This document shows, piece by piece, positions 48,047 through 61,600 of a DNA stretch of 64,000 nt. The first letter of the stretch is position 1, and each line of letters opens with the position of its first letter. Origin of the DNA: Delphinapterus leucas (taxonomy: Eukaryota > Chordata > Mammalia > Artiodactyla > Monodontidae); the NCBI RefSeq assembly GCF_002288925.2, contig NW_022098049.1:7517991-7581990 (forward strand). The letters are read 5' to 3'. Made by a program: the position numbers and the translations under genes. The notes under the pieces are model-generated. The model saw only the letters and a program-made list of their open reading frames with translations. It was not told where the DNA came from and ran no database searches.

Positions 48047-48530
48047 TCTTTTTTCCTTTTGAAAGGGAAGAAAACAGGCCAACCAACATCATCCAGCTAG
48101 AGGGAAAAAACCAAGAACTCATATTTTCCTTTCCAGTCAGCAGGCACTCCTAACATTTCTTGTTATTTCTGTGACACTAAAAGGTCTTTACAACTCAAGT
48201 GTAATGATGACTTAATTACATCAGTAAAATTGGAGAGAGTGTGCCCCCTGCTACAGGGTATATCCTGTATTAACAGTCTCCTCCTGCCAAATCACCGACC
48301 ACTCTCTGTTCCAAATGGGTCATCCATCTCGCTGGGCTACTAGGACAGGAGCTCTGGGTGAGCAGGTGTTGGTCTACTTCCTGTGCATCCGCTGCGGTTC
48401 AACTAACCTCCGTGCTAACAATGTTTCAGCCGCTCTTCTCTATTTCTGATGGCCAAAAGCTCGTCATCCCATTTCACGGAAGTGTAGAGCTGGGAAGACC
48501 TTAGAGATTACATATTCTCTGTACTGCCTC

Positions 48531-48800
48531 ATTTTATTTTTTTAATTGAAGTATACCTAATTTACAATGTTGTGTTAGTTTCAAGTGTGCAGCAAAGTGA
48601 TTCAGTTATATTTCAGTGATTCAGTTATATATATACTCTTTTTCAGATTCTTTTCCATTATAGGTTATTACAAGATATTGAGTAGAGTTCCCTGTGCTGT
48701 ACAGTAGGCCCTTGTTGTTTACCTATTTTACCTGTAGCGGTGTGCATGTGTCAGTCCCAAACTCCTAATTTATCCCTCCTCTCACCACCCACACCCAGCG
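48531..48800 (-). mobile_element. L1 3'-end fragment
   Basis: Older L1 3' end on the reverse strand: poly-T, then ttacaatgttgtgttagttt, later tgctgtacagtaggcccttg. It interrupts a MIR-like element whose halves lie at about 48440-48530 and 48800-48900. A short internal duplication, gtgattcagttatat, is present. Confidence 0.85.
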
Positions 48801-48900
48801 ACACTTTATCTGAAAACAAAAGCAAACCCTGAAATCCTGGGAGGTTAAATGGCTTGCCCAAGTTCACACAGGACAGTTTCACACCAGGACTAAGCCCATG

Positions 48901-50995
48901 TCTGTCTCCTACTCCTGTGGCTTCTCCCTGTACCAAGATGCAGCTGGAGTTCCGGACCGGCCCCAGGATGGCACTCATAGTCCTCAGCTTGGAAGCTCAG
49001 TGGGTGTGAGAGGAGATGCTGAGATGACCCCATGACTGTAGGAAACATGGGCCCATTAGGCCTCTGAGGGGCCCCACTGGGTCTCTGTGTGCTGAAGCAC
49101 CCACCTCCTCCCACCAGTGGACTGGAGCATAAAGAGGTATGCCAGGGGCACACCCACCCACTGGATGAACACGGAGCCTCTTTCCAAGGCACTGAAGATT
49201 TGTGGGGGGAAACAGTTTTACATTAAGACAAATCTAAACTACACTGTGGTGCATAAAGTCAAACTTGCTTTTTCCTCCCTCAAGATAAAACCCAATACGT
49301 CCAGGAAATTTCAAGGCCTCTTAGGGTCTCCCACTCCTCAAGGAACCTCATGCAGAAACGTAATCCACAATGATTCTATTGTATGCATTCGGAAGAAGTG
49401 TGGGAGTGGAATTACTAGTTAAAAGTGTGGGTGCTTCTACCCTCATAAGCCCCACTGTGAGGAGGCCAGGCCACTGAAACTGTGGAAGATATATTAAACA
49501 ATCTGCTGATCCCTTAGTTCCTGCAGCCTTGCCTATTCCAAGGATCGCAGCAGCTCAGAAGTGAGTCTGGAGTTTATAAAACATGTGTATGTATATGTAC
49601 AAGTATGTGTGCCCATGACATCAGAGCCCATAAATGCAAGCCAACCACTTTATCTGGTACTTGCATGAACACTGAAAGGAAAACGTATGACTGTCAACGT
49701 GTTGGCCATGAACAAAGAATCTTCCTAATCAATTCTCAAGGGTATTCCTGTCTTTATGCCACTTTCCCCTAACATGATGACTTAACCACCCCATAAAATT
49801 CAACCCTTCCTCCAGGAGATAAAGCTTGAGAATGACCAGGAAAAGAGGTGCAGAGGGGTGAGATGCTTGAGAAATACTGGGATGGATTCTATGTAAGCAT
49901 GGGGAGTAGGGTGGGCTTGGGGTATCTCTTACTGTGTGGGAATGACTGCCAGGGAAACCTTCACTCTAGTCTAAATCAGAGGCTGCTAACTCCTCAGGTA
50001 GAAGTAGCCCGAGGCAACCATACAGTTGATGTGCAGTAAGACTCTCTGACACACAATAAGATCTCAAGAGTTCATGCCAACGGTAAATGTGGAGGCAGAC
50101 AGGGGACTCAAGGTGGGGAGACTCTGGAGGGGGCAGGATTACAGTCAAGGGATCTCCCTCCCTCTCTCGTAGTTTTCGTTCGTTCTTAGTTCCATGACTG
50201 CTCATAGCTGACTCCCAGCAACTATCACAATTCTTATATATTGTATGCATGCAACAAACAATTGCAGAAAGAATAAATAAATATGGCTACCTGGTATAAA
50301 AGGAAAAAAGCAATGAATTTTACAGTTACTAAAAAAACTTAAAAGACTGTATGCTCCAGAAAGAAAAGTAACTGTTAGATATGGACAGTATAAATTATGC
50401 AGTTTTTTCATTAGCTAACATTCACCACGTAAGAAAAATATGTATGTCATAGATTGTCTTCTTGTTCTCAGTGCTGCTTAAAAGAAAACAAAAAGAAGTC
50501 CATGTGGGATCTTAGACAGGTTACAATGGTTTATTCACTGTCCACTTCAGTAAACACTTGGGATGAAAATTAATACTTTACTAAATATGAAGAAAGTAGT
50601 CTTTGAATATGAGATGGAATTCCTAGTTTCTTAAATCCTTTCAACTAATATTTAGACCATAAGGATGCCTCTTTTCCCATGATCCACGTTGGATAAAGCC
50701 TATCATAAAATTTTGAAAATATTTATAAAATAGGCTCCAATGAAAACTCCCCCAAAAGGCTCTAGGAGAACGGACCTCAAAATACAAGTTTATCTTCAGA
50801 TGTATTATTAAATACTTCAAATTTTTTACTTCTGCAGAAGGATAAACAGAGAGGCCTGTTCCATGACCCAAAAGCCAGGATTTCCTTGAATGACGCACTA
50901 ATGAAAAATGCAAACCAGTGGAAGTCTTGACTCGCTGTACAGAGTCTGTTACATTCCAACCAAAGGTCTGCCTTGCATCAAGAGGGAAGAAATAG
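48901..50995. other. Intronic stretch, nothing recognised
   Basis: Unique sequence between the L1/MIR composite and the SINE at 50996. Several open frames on both strands lack splice sites or family resemblance. Confidence 0.45.
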
Positions 50996-51198
50996 GGCTT
51001 CCCTGGTGGTGCAGTGGTTGAGAGTCCGCCTGCCGATGCAGGGGACACAGGTTCGTGCCCCGGTCCGGGAGGATCCCACATGCCGCGGAGCGGCTGGGCC
51101 CGTGAGCCATGGCCGCTGAGCCTGCGCGTCCAGAGCCTGTGCTCCACAACGGGAGAGGCCACAGCAGTGAGAGGCCCGCATACTGGGAAAAAAAAAAG
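50996..51198 (+). mobile_element. 200-bp CHR SINE with exact TSD
   Basis: Complete copy flanked by identical gagggaagaaatag at 50982-50995 and 51199-51212. Confidence 0.94.
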
Positions 51199-52009
51199 GA
51201 GGGAAGAAATAGCTCCTGAAACCAAAAGTTACCCTTAACCTTTGCCTCAAGAATATTTCCACTTTTGGGAAACACGGAAAATGATCCTCTAAAATACTTA
51301 ACACGTTTATCAACATAGCATTCACTTGGCATATCTGTCTGATTATGTGTGTTAATTACAACACCTACCTTCAAAAAGCCCCAATTCAAAGATCAGGTAA
51401 GAGATAGCTAGGTTTCATGGCAAGGAACCACACTTTTTCTTCTAGCCAATACTACCTGGACCAGCGAAGGTAGCTTGACCAAGGGCTTCCCAGCAACCCA
51501 TGATGTGGTTGGAGAAAAGAGAGATGAGCTGGACCAGTCAGAGATGACTCTTTCAGGAACTCGCAAAAGTAAAAAGGGATGGAGGAGAAACCATGATGGA
51601 GCAGGCATATAAGTCTTAATGAAGAAATGAAAATTCCGACTAAGCGGCAGGGAAAAGATATACAAAGCAGAAGCAATTCCAGACGAGGCCAGAGTGTGAG
51701 GAGAAAGAAACACAGGTGCGATAAAGACATCACAGAGAGAGATCATGTGGTGGTCTGCAACTAACCCTGTCCCCACCCGTTTTTCACTACTTTTGAGTAA
51801 GCTTAAGTGAGCCTCTGCTCTCTAGGGAGCCTAATGGAGACGCACCTCTCTGTTCTTTCTCTCAGTACAGTAGTACTCAGAGTATTATTAACCTCTGTGG
51901 GCCACAGAGCTAATAAATCGTAAGATCAGAGAATCAAGTTCAGCAGTGTTTTGCTCCAAACCCTAGAGTGTATTCACCAAGCTGTATGCATTCCATAAGA
52001 ATAACTACC

Positions 52010-52200
52010 AATTTTAAGTGCTGAGTCAGGCACAGAGAGACACTGGATAAACATCACACTGGATAAACATCAGTGATCTTTTTTTTTATTCATTATTTCA
52101 TAGGTAAGGAAACTGAGGTTCAGAGAGGCCAAGCAGCTTGTTCACAGTCACACAGGTAAGAAAGGGCAGTCCCATGATTCCCAGGCATGCTCTTCCTGCT
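52010..52200 (-). repeat. MIR
   Basis: ggtaaggaaactgaggttca gagagg core and ttgttcacagtcacacaggt. A short tandem duplication of actggataaacatcac lies at its left end. Confidence 0.8.
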
Positions 52201-52265
52201 ACACACCTCTGAGTTGCAGACGCTGACAACTGGAAGATTCTAGGCCCTGTTAAAACTGGTGAAAG

Positions 52266-52574
52266 TGCTTCCCTGGTGGCGCAGTGGTTAAGAATCCGCC
52301 TGCCAATGCAGGGGGCACGGGTTCAAGCCCTGGTCCGGGAAGATCCCACATGCCACGGAGCAACTAAGCCAGTGTGCCACAACTACTGAGCCTGCGCTCT
52401 AGAGCCCGCGAGCCACAACTCCTGAAGCCCATGTGCCTACAGCCTGCGCTCTGCAACAAGAGAAGCCACCACAATGAGAAGCCCGCGCACCGCATTGAAG
52501 AGTAGCCCCCACTCGCCGCAACTAGAGAAAGCCTGTGCACAGCAACGAAGACCCAACGTGGCCCAAAAAAAAAA
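52266..52574 (+). mobile_element. 330-bp CHR SINE
   Basis: Complete long-class copy starting at gcttccctggtggcgcagtg. Flanked by aaaactggtga at 52252-52262 and 52575-52585. Confidence 0.93.
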
Positions 52575-53064
52575 AAAACTGGTGAGAAAAAGAAAACCAC
52601 TGGCCACAACTGGAAAAGGCAGAGGGTGCCTAATCATGACCAGAACGTGACAGGTGCGGAGGTGAATAGAGAGACAAACATGGATATTTCTCGTGGTCCT
52701 CCAGCCCTGGGGAGAGAAGACACTGAGAAGTGAGGACACCTGGGCTGCATTTAACCTCAAGGCAAATCGAATCAGGAATGCTAGCCAGGCTGCGAGATTA
52801 AACCACGGAGGCTCTTAACCACTGATGCCTCATCTCACCTGCTCCTTCTACCTCACCGGGCAGAAGACGCTGCAGGGCTCCCCACAATCCCGTGATCGCC
52901 AGCACCTTGCCAGGCAGACGGGGTTCTCAGGCCGGCTGGTCCTCTCAGCTCCTCGGCCCACGAAGTCGGTGGTGCCCAGCCCCCCTGCACTGCCCAGTGA
53001 GAGACTAGCAGGGTGCGGGAAACTGGGCCCAGAACCAACCAGCCTATGCAATGTCTCCCGTTTC

Positions 53065-53172
53065 TTTTCTTTTGGCCACATGTGGGATTTTAGTTCCCAG
53101 ACCAGGGATGGAACCCGTGCCCCCTGCAGTGGATTCGCAGAGCCCTAACCACTGGACCGCCAAGGAAGGCCC
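53065..53172 (-). mobile_element. Short CHR-1-like SINE
   Basis: Reverse copy with gggattttagttcccagacc and end accgccaaggaaggccc. Near-identical caatgtctccc flanks at 53049 and 53173. Confidence 0.88.
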
Positions 53173-53805
53173 CAATGTCTCCCTTTCCAAAGCTGGCAAA
53201 CGATGGTTATCTAAACCACTTTTAGAAAAAACTATAATAACTGTATTCTTGAATTGTTATTTAGCTATTCATATACACAAATATTTCATTTCACTCAGGA
53301 ATTGAGTAAGTGCTTAGTATGTGCTAAGCAATGTGCTTGTACCTCCCAGTGAGTACAAATGAGAGGGCAAATCCTTGTTGTACGTCCTTGTTTAATCCTT
53401 GTTGAAGCTTATATAAAACTGTGCATCAACCACACCTCAACAAAAATGCACACAGGGAAATATTTCATTCAAATGGAAAAAAAAAATTTTTTTTGAAGAG
53501 AGAAAGGGTAATAAACCCTTTTCTTGTAGAAACATGCCCGGCAGTGACAGCGCTGGTGCAGCACAAGTGAACCATAACTGGCATGAGATGATCACTGCGC
53601 ACAAAGGGTTCCAGAAACCCTGGAGGGAGGGCACGGGATGTGTCACACAGGGTGGTGTTTCCCTGGCTACGAAGAGTAAATGTTCTCCAAGCATCAGGGG
53701 AAAGACATTTTAAGAAAGAGGGACGAACAGAGGCAAGGACAAGCGACGTGGACTGGAATCCCTGGTGTGCAAGGGGAGTGTAAAAAAGAATAAAACGAAA
53801 CAACA

Positions 53806-54155
53806 GGGACTTCCCTGGTGGCGCAGTGGTGAAGAATCTGCCTGCCAATGCAGGGGACACAGGTTCAATCCCTGGTCTGGGAAGATCCCACATGCTGTGG
53901 AGCAACTAAGCTAATGAGCCACAACTACTGACCCTGCGCTCTAGAGCCTGCGTGCCGCAACTACTGAGCCTCCGTGCCGCAACTACTGAAGCCTGCGTGC
54001 CTAGAGCCCGTGCTCCACGAGAGAAGCCACCACAATGAGAAGCCCGCGCACCACAACGAAGAGTAGCCCCCGCTCTCCGCAACTAGAGAAAGCCCGCGCG
54101 CAGCAACGAAGACCCAACACAGCCCCCCCCTCAAAACAAAACAAAACAAAAAAAC
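53806..54155 (+). mobile_element. 330-bp CHR SINE
   Basis: Starts gggacttccctggtggcgca. Long body with cacaactactga repeats and an (aaaac)n tail after a C-run. Confidence 0.92.
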
Positions 54156-55003
54156 AATGAGGGGATCTTTCAAAGAATGTTGTGATCCTGGCCCTTTCTC
54201 AAGGCAACATAAAACCACTGGCAGCTTGAAGTAAGAAATGTGAAGGGGCCAAGTCTTGTTTCCTTCAGGGGTTCCCCAGAGCACCCAGCACTGGCCATCT
54301 AACAGGAGATGTTCGTAAACGTTTCTGGAAGTGAACGATCAAATAAACCATCAGGATTTTGGAAGGAGTTCCCTCTACTTTCCCGAATGCAAAATAAGAA
54401 AGCAAAGAAGGCCTTCCAACAGCCCAACTTCTGAACCAAGTGTGCCTGGCATCCACAGTGAGCTTGCAAGAAAGGAAGAAATTATTGCGGCTTGAGGATC
54501 AGAGCAGGAAGCATGTGAGCTGCTTTTGCCACAGACCTGGGAGGCAACATAGTGGGGGCTGAGATTTCAACATCCACGGAGTAACAGGAAAAGATGACTC
54601 ACAGGTGGGGAGCTGGATTCCCTACTGAAGTCAGAACGCTTATGGGGACTCTGATCTCAACGAAAGTGTGAACATGGGGAGGAAAAAAATCTGCCCGTGG
54701 GCACAGTGACCAGCAAGAAGGCTGGTCAGCCTGTGTCTAGGCTGTGGGTCGGTGTTGGGAAAGCCTCACCTGAGATTACATCACCCCTGGCAAGTGATTC
54801 CACCTGTGAGTTTGGGGAGCTCTCAAGCTGAAAAGTCACGATAAAGGTGCTCTGGGCATTCAGGCCCCGTGGGTTTCAAGTCTGCAACTTACCCTGAAAT
54901 GGTGGTGGTGGGAAGCTCTGTGAACTGTGCTTGGCACTATTCGGTAAGTTTGAGGTCTTTAAAAAAAGGATTTAAAATTAAGTAAAACAAAAGTGGTCTG
55001 GAG

Positions 55004-55335
55004 TGGCACTTCCCTGGTGGCGCAGTGGTTAAGAATCTGTCTGCCAATGCAGGGGACACGGGTTCGAGCCCTGGTCCGGGAAGATCCCATGTGCCACGGA
55101 ACAACTGAGCCTGTGCGCCACAACTACTGAGCCTGTGCTCTAGAGCCCGCGAGCCACAACTACTGAAGCCCATGCTCTGCAACAAGAGAAGCCGCCGCAA
55201 TGAGAAATCCTCACACCGCAATGAAGAGTAGCCCCTGCTCACCGCAACTAGAGAAGGCCTGCACGCAGCCACGAAGACCCAACACAGCCAAAAATAAATA
55301 AGTAAAATAAATAAATAAATAAATATTTTTTTTAA
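55004..55335 (+). mobile_element. 330-bp CHR SINE with exact 14-bp TSD
   Basis: Complete copy with (aaat)n tail. Identical aaagtggtctggag at 54990-55003 and 55336-55349. Confidence 0.94.
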
Positions 55336-55527
55336 AAAGTGGTCTGGAGCTGGAAGCACCCCAGGAGAATAAATGTAAAACCACTCTGAAGGGTAAGACC
55401 TTTAATCAGGCCATACAAATCACCCAGAGAGCCTTCCTGATAATGAGGTTACCTTCCCCTAACACAAAACCATAAAAGAAAGCAATCTGCCACGAGTGGG
55501 AATCAGCAGATACAAAAAAACAGAATA

Positions 55528-55738
55528 GGGCTTCCCTGGTGGCGCAGTGGTTGAGAGCCTGCCTGCCGATGCAGGGGACACGGGTTCGTGCCCCGGTCCG
55601 GGAGGATCCCACATGCCACGGAGCGGCTAGGCCCGTGAGCCATGGCCGCCGAGCCTGCACGTCCGGAGCCTGTGCTCCGCAACGGGAGAGGCCACAACAG
55701 TGAGAGGCCCGTGTACCGCAAAAAAACCCAAAAAAAAC
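55528..55738 (+). mobile_element. 200-bp CHR SINE
   Basis: Complete copy with A-rich tail. The left flank ends cagaata and the right flank starts ccagaataaa, consistent with a short target duplication. Confidence 0.93.
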
Positions 55739-55744
55739 CAGAAT

Positions 55745-56110
55745 AAATTTCCCCAAGAATTTGAGCTAATATAATTACTGAATGGATTACCCAATTTGTA
55801 AAAAATAAAGACCTAAAATAATAAGAATGAGAAAAGAACAAGATTTTACAACGACAGACAGATGTGAAAGAATACTAAACAGATCTTCCCCCAAAATAAA
55901 AAATACATAACAAAGGAATGGTTAAACATTATATACAGCTGATAAGAGAATTAGTGAACTGGAAGATATATCTGATGAAATTATCCTAAGAATGCAGTAC
56001 AGAAAAAGAAAAAGTGGGATATTAAGAGACATGGAAGATAGAATGGGAAGGTCCAATGCTAATCTAATAAAGTTCCAGAAGGAGAGAACACTGGGAAAGA
56101 GTGGAGGAAT
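55745..56110 (+). mobile_element. Old L1M-like fragment
   Basis: Contains gagaattagtgaactggaag and gacatggaagatagaatggg followed by agttccagaaggagagaaca, which match ancient L1 5' sequence. Non-coding. Confidence 0.6.
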
Positions 56111-56479
56111 AAGTGAAGAAATTTAGAAAAGGTAACAACCACAGTTCTTTGAGCTCTTCAGAATATATCACTTATCAACCACTTCTTAAGCACATCCTGC
56201 AGGTACTGAGAACAAAGGGAGCCACTATCAGGACACAAAACAAGCACAGTCAGCCCCTTTCATGTACTCTGTTTGGGGAAGCCCTTGTTAAGCCAGCAGA
56301 GAGCACAGAATCCATTGCTAAACCCAAGCCTACAGTTAACCCTAATACCAGCTCCTAGGGCTACTGGAATCCAATGAAAAAGAGAGTTAGTAACAGCTAT
56401 AGTACTCAAGTAATTCATGGACCTTGAAGAATAGGGAAATAAAAGATATAATACTGGCAGCTACGACTTGCCGCGTCCT

Positions 56480-56700
56480 TAGTCTACACAAGACACTGTG
56501 TAGCACTTTCGACGGAGGGGCAGATTAAGTCCCCACAATAACCTAACGGGATGGGGATGATTAGATGATGATGTTTAGAGACGAGCAAGGCTGAGCACCC
56601 TGCCCAGAGTCATGAAGCTAGTGAAGGGGAGCTGGAGGTCAAACCCAGATGGTCTAACTCCACAGCTGGGCACTTCACCGTTCCGACGTCTAGGCAGAGC
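56480..56700 (-). repeat. MIR
   Basis: aagtccccacaataacctaa, then ctggaggtcaaacccagatg. Confidence 0.65.
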
Positions 56701-57049
56701 CCTCTTTCCCTTGATAAGAATCTAATTTGTAATTAATAAATGAATGGCGTGTTGAAGGAACTCCTCTACCCCATCCTTACAAAAACAGTGAGGTCAGGGT
56801 GGAACCTACTATGCCCTTTGCGTAGGACACGTTTCCTTCATAAGAGCAGTGAGATCAGCTGTGACTGATAATTTTTTTTCTTGGGAAAGCCTCCTCCTAA
56901 GAGATCAGTTAAAGGGGAGGGTGGGAGAGGCCCTGTCTCTGGAGAGAAACCCAGGAAGCAGCGGAAGGAGTCCTCTTTCCCAAAACCATGCCTCGTCCTT
57001 GTGGCTACACAACAGTCTGACAGAGCCACAGGGTAGCACAAGGTCCAAA

Positions 57050-57490
57050 AGATGGTGCCCATTTTCTTTGTCCAAGAATCTCATTTCTGGGAAAGCATCC
57101 CAAGGAGATCACTCAAAAGGGGAAAATGGCTCATGACTCAAAAAGGTGGATCACTGCATCGATGGTCTCAGCCCAAATGCAGGCAATCTTTGGAGACCCA
57201 AACACACAGAAACGGCTTAGTAAACTAAGGAACAATCTATATGATGGTATTATTGTGGGGTCCTTGAAATAACAGAGACAGGAACACTTCAGAGCAATAT
57301 TTGTGCTATTACATACAGTAAAAGAGCAAAATTCGAAGTGGCAACTGTGTAAAACAATGTATGAAGCACCAAAGACTGAACAGCAATAATTAAACACCGT
57401 TAGGTTAGGACGGTGGAATCACGGGTGATCTTTACTCTTCAAATATTTTTAAAATGTGCTATTGTTGCATGGTATACTAAATTTGAAAAA
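57050..57490 (+). mobile_element. Old L1 3'-end-like fragment
   Basis: Degraded segment ending ggtggaatcacgggtgatct and an A tail at 57484-57496, the form of an old L1 3' end. Weak. Confidence 0.4.
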
Positions 57491-58336
57491 AAAAAAAGGC
57501 ATTCAGATTTCTTGATAATTCTCTAGTTCAAGAATCCTTTGCACTCTCCACAAAATTATACTACTGTTTGTTAAACAAAAGACTTTCCCCTGAAGCACTC
57601 TCCCCCGACAGTTTTGCCAATGTTAGCTTACATTATACGGGACAAGAGCAATATCGAATTACTGAGCATATGATTCAAGAAACCTGAGGGAGGAGGGGAA
57701 GACGGAACAGTCAAAAGGCACTTAAACCACTAACAGAAAAACACTGTGGCTCGTACATAAAACCATTATTGGCCTCCGTGAGGCATTATCAGTCCAATAA
57801 TACATTTCTGTTTTAGACTTTTTAAAAAGTGTACTTGAAACCAGAACAGGCCTTGAATTTCAAACACACAGAACTAAAGGAATGCCACGGAGGGAGAATT
57901 AAGGTCAACTGAAATTGGCCTTTTGTCTGCGATGCATTCTTCAGACTTAGGAAAGAGGCAGAGTTCGGTTTAGCTGTGGACGATTTGAAAGTAAAATCCG
58001 AGGTTTTCAGCATTACTCACGCAGCCAGAGTTACAATGCCCAATGAAGGTTTCTGTGGTATGGTTTCCAAGTAAAACAGCCATCGTGTGACCCTGAGTGT
58101 ACCTCTAGCTGCAAGGAAGTGGACAAAAAATTGTTAACGGGATGTCCTGGGAATACAGGTAGTGACAAGTTCAAAAGACTGTTTACACGTGCTTGGAGGA
58201 TCAACAGCAGGAAAGAACAATGTTAAACGTGCTAAATGCAGCTTGGTAATACTCGCCATCTGCTAAAGGGAGTCAGCTCTCCAAGTTTCCCCTGTGATGG
58301 TGAGCGTGTCGGCTTCGTGTAGAAAAATGCAGGTTT

Positions 58337-58630
58337 GGGGGACTTCCCTGGTGGCGCAGTGGGTAAGAATCTGCCTGCCAATGCAGGGGACATGGGTTCG
58401 AGCTCTGGTCCGGGAAGATCCCACGTGCCGCGGAGCAACTAAGCCCATGCGCCGCAACAAGTGAAGCCCACGCGCCTAGAGCCGGTGCTCCGCAAAAGAA
58501 GCCACTGCAATGAGAAACCCACGCACCACAATGAAGAGTAGCCCCCGCTGGCCGCAACTAGAGAAAGCCCACGCGCAGCAATGAAGACCCAACACAGCCA
58601 AAAATAAGTTAATTAATTAATTAATTTTAA
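58337..58630 (+). mobile_element. 330-bp-class CHR SINE, slightly shortened
   Basis: Starts gggacttccctggtggcgca and ends in a (taat)n tail. tgcaggttt-type duplication at about 58327 and 58637. Confidence 0.92.
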
Positions 58631-58639
58631 AAAAGATGC

Positions 58640-61600
58640 AGGTTTTGATAACTGTGTGTGACTGGCGCTCTCCTCCTTGTGCAGCAGGGATACCTGTTTC
58701 CTAGCTGAAGCTAGGTCCCCACCCAGACAATGGGTGGCAGCCTCAGGGTCACCATCAGCTGAGTCAACTGTCTTGGGAAAGTTGAAAGGAACCCAAAGGT
58801 ACATAAAGGTAGCGGTTGCTGTTTATAAGACTAGGTCTCTGCATCCATGTCAGGGTAGGGCTATTTTTAGTTGTTGCATCATCTGGTCTCTGGATTAGAT
58901 AAGTAGGCCAAGTCCACGTACCTAAGAATCACAGTGTTTCGAGGCATTACGTCAAAGTAAAAGAACTTAACAGATACCTAGCACAAAAGACCTAAACTAA
59001 GTCACTCCCCTACTTGGACCTTTCCCCTCCAATAAGACCAACTTTCTTTTCTTTTTCTTTTTTCTTAAACTAAGGATCAAACTAAATTCATTTCATGACC
59101 CACTAATGCACTGCAACCGGCAGTTTGACTAGCATATTTCTAAAGTCCCTTGTATTTTTGATGGTGCCTGATTCTAACATTCATTCAAGTCCCATCTTTG
59201 ATCTCTAACACAGAAATGGCTCTGTAAGTAAAAGGAAGGAAGTAACTTCCCTTGCTAAAAATGTTAATTGGGTAACTAGTTGTACAAATTCCTTGTATGT
59301 TCAAAGCTTTTCATTTTGATATTTTGCTTAATGTGGATAAAAATATTCTTTCAACTCAAACATGCATAACAACATGAAAATTAAATGGACTAGGCCAAAT
59401 CTTCACCCCCAAATTTTTGGGGGAGAAGGCAATTTGGTCCTAACCTCCTGACATCTGAGTTTGGTGGGGAGGACGGAGGCGGAAGGAACAAACAAATGGA
59501 ACCTCTCCAAACCACGGAGGTACCTTAGGAAGGTAATTTTTGTCCTACCTGCTGGGGAAAATGACAACGCTTAAAGAGGAGTTACAGATTTTCCTCCAGT
59601 GTCTCTCTCTACCTTTACAAGCCATTTCCCTGGTCTGCTCAAATTAAATTTGTCCTGTAACCTTTGCCCAGGAGTCACTCATTTCATGGCTTCAAACGAG
59701 TCACCAACACAGAAAGCAAGGGCTCAACAATGTTCTTGGCCAAGTAAATCGCCATCTCCTCCAAGGGAACCCGCGCCCCTGGGAGTGGTTTGGGAATCAC
59801 ACTGTCCGCAGGAAGGACCCGCTTCTCCGGGTCTCCAGGGACACCCACACTGATCAGCAGAGCCGGCTGCCGGGCAGCTCAGACTTGTCTCACCTGCCCT
59901 GTGAGCAACAAATCCTCCTCATTCCCCAACTTCTCATTCATCCAGTCAGGGTGGGGCTGCAGTAACAACTACCTACTGACAGCACATGGGGTGCTAAGGG
60001 GGCAGTTCATCCCAGGTTCAACTTCAGCCTTACTCTGCTCTTTTTAAAAAAACAGAGTACGAATTATAACGATGTGCTATGGAGACACTGCACTGCTTGA
60101 ACCCCAAGGTATCTGTTCTTCTTTACCAAGAAGTTATACCTTGCAGAGTTTTGGTAAAAAGAATTCTTACCACCTCAAGGCGAAAGAGCGAAGGAAACCC
60201 AAATCAGTAACATTTCTTCCATTCCTACACACGGAGCTCAGATGTTATTCATCTAACTTCAAAATTTAGCTTCCAATACCTATCAACCCACATCTCCGTA
60301 TTTCTTGGTCTTCTCTTTTTGCATCCTTCATAAATACGATAAAAGCCACAGGTTTTAAAAATGGAACTAAACAAACTATAACTATTAGGTTGACCATCCA
60401 CGGAGCTAAACTTGCTCCATTATGAGTTCACATCCTTAGGGAATGATCCCCAAGGGTCACGTTTTCACGTGGTTCTCTCCACTCCTAAATTACTAAATTT
60501 AGTTTGCCTTTCTCCTGTCTCCGGTTCACAACGATTGTGTGCTACTTTGTTTGGGTTTCATTTTTTTCCACTCTTATTTATAAATGCATAACATCTTTGT
60601 GGGAATAAACACTGCATGACTTTATATTGGAAGAGGGGAAAAAAACAAGGATTACTAAGTTACTAACTAATAGGTTGGATGAACTCCAACCTATTTAAGG
60701 ATAATTAATCCTTAATTATCCAATTATTTGATGTCATCATTGTATATTTTGTTGCCCATGGCTTGTTTTGGTTGGTTGGTGGTAGGTACATGCTTGAGTG
60801 TTTTGGAATGGCCTCTTTCTCATTTAGTTCATTATCAACTACTTGATTTATTTCAGAAAAACAACAACAATAAAAACAAAGACATTTCCTCCCAAGGCAC
60901 AAATTCAGACCTTTGGTCACAGAACAGTCCATGTTAGAAGGCCTTAGAGTTGATTCCAGACGGGGATTCATATTCAACCAAGATCTGCTAAACTCACCCC
61001 CGTTCTTAGCCTCGATCTTATGACAAGTGCTCTACACCAATATTCTCAATCCCTAAATAGTCCCTCCTATGAAGTAATAATGCTGATTTGTTTTACACTG
61101 AGGAAACAGAATTAGAAAAATTAAGTAACATGCTAAAAGTCATCTGTAAATTCAAATATCACTTTTCCACTTGTTTTCTAGGCCTGTTTATTTTTTCTTC
61201 AGTCTCCAGCATTCAGAAAATCCAACTAAATTATGGTGTCCACTTCTATAATAAATCTGCTTGTGTTTCAACGTTGCACAGATTTCAGAATACATATTGC
61301 AAAACCTTTATACACTATCAGAGTAAAGACATAACTGAAATAATGGTAATAGATCACACATATTTAAAACCTTGTAACGGCGGTTATATACAGGGTGGCA
61401 GGGTTGGGAAGGGGAGGAAACCTTCCAAGTCCACAGCTCTAAAACTTGTTTTCCCAAACTAAAACATTTTAGCACATCTCTGATCTTACTACCTTACAGA
61501 AAATTAATGATGTGATGGCAAAAAACAGTAAGCAAGAAGCAAAAGAGATCTGCACAAACACTAAAGGAATTCCCATATCTAAAGGGATAAATTAGAAGAG

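Noticed and set aside
50641..51225. 194-codon minus-strand open frame
   Set aside because: Its N-terminal third is the reverse complement of the 200-bp CHR SINE at 50996-51198. The remainder has no domain or splice support.
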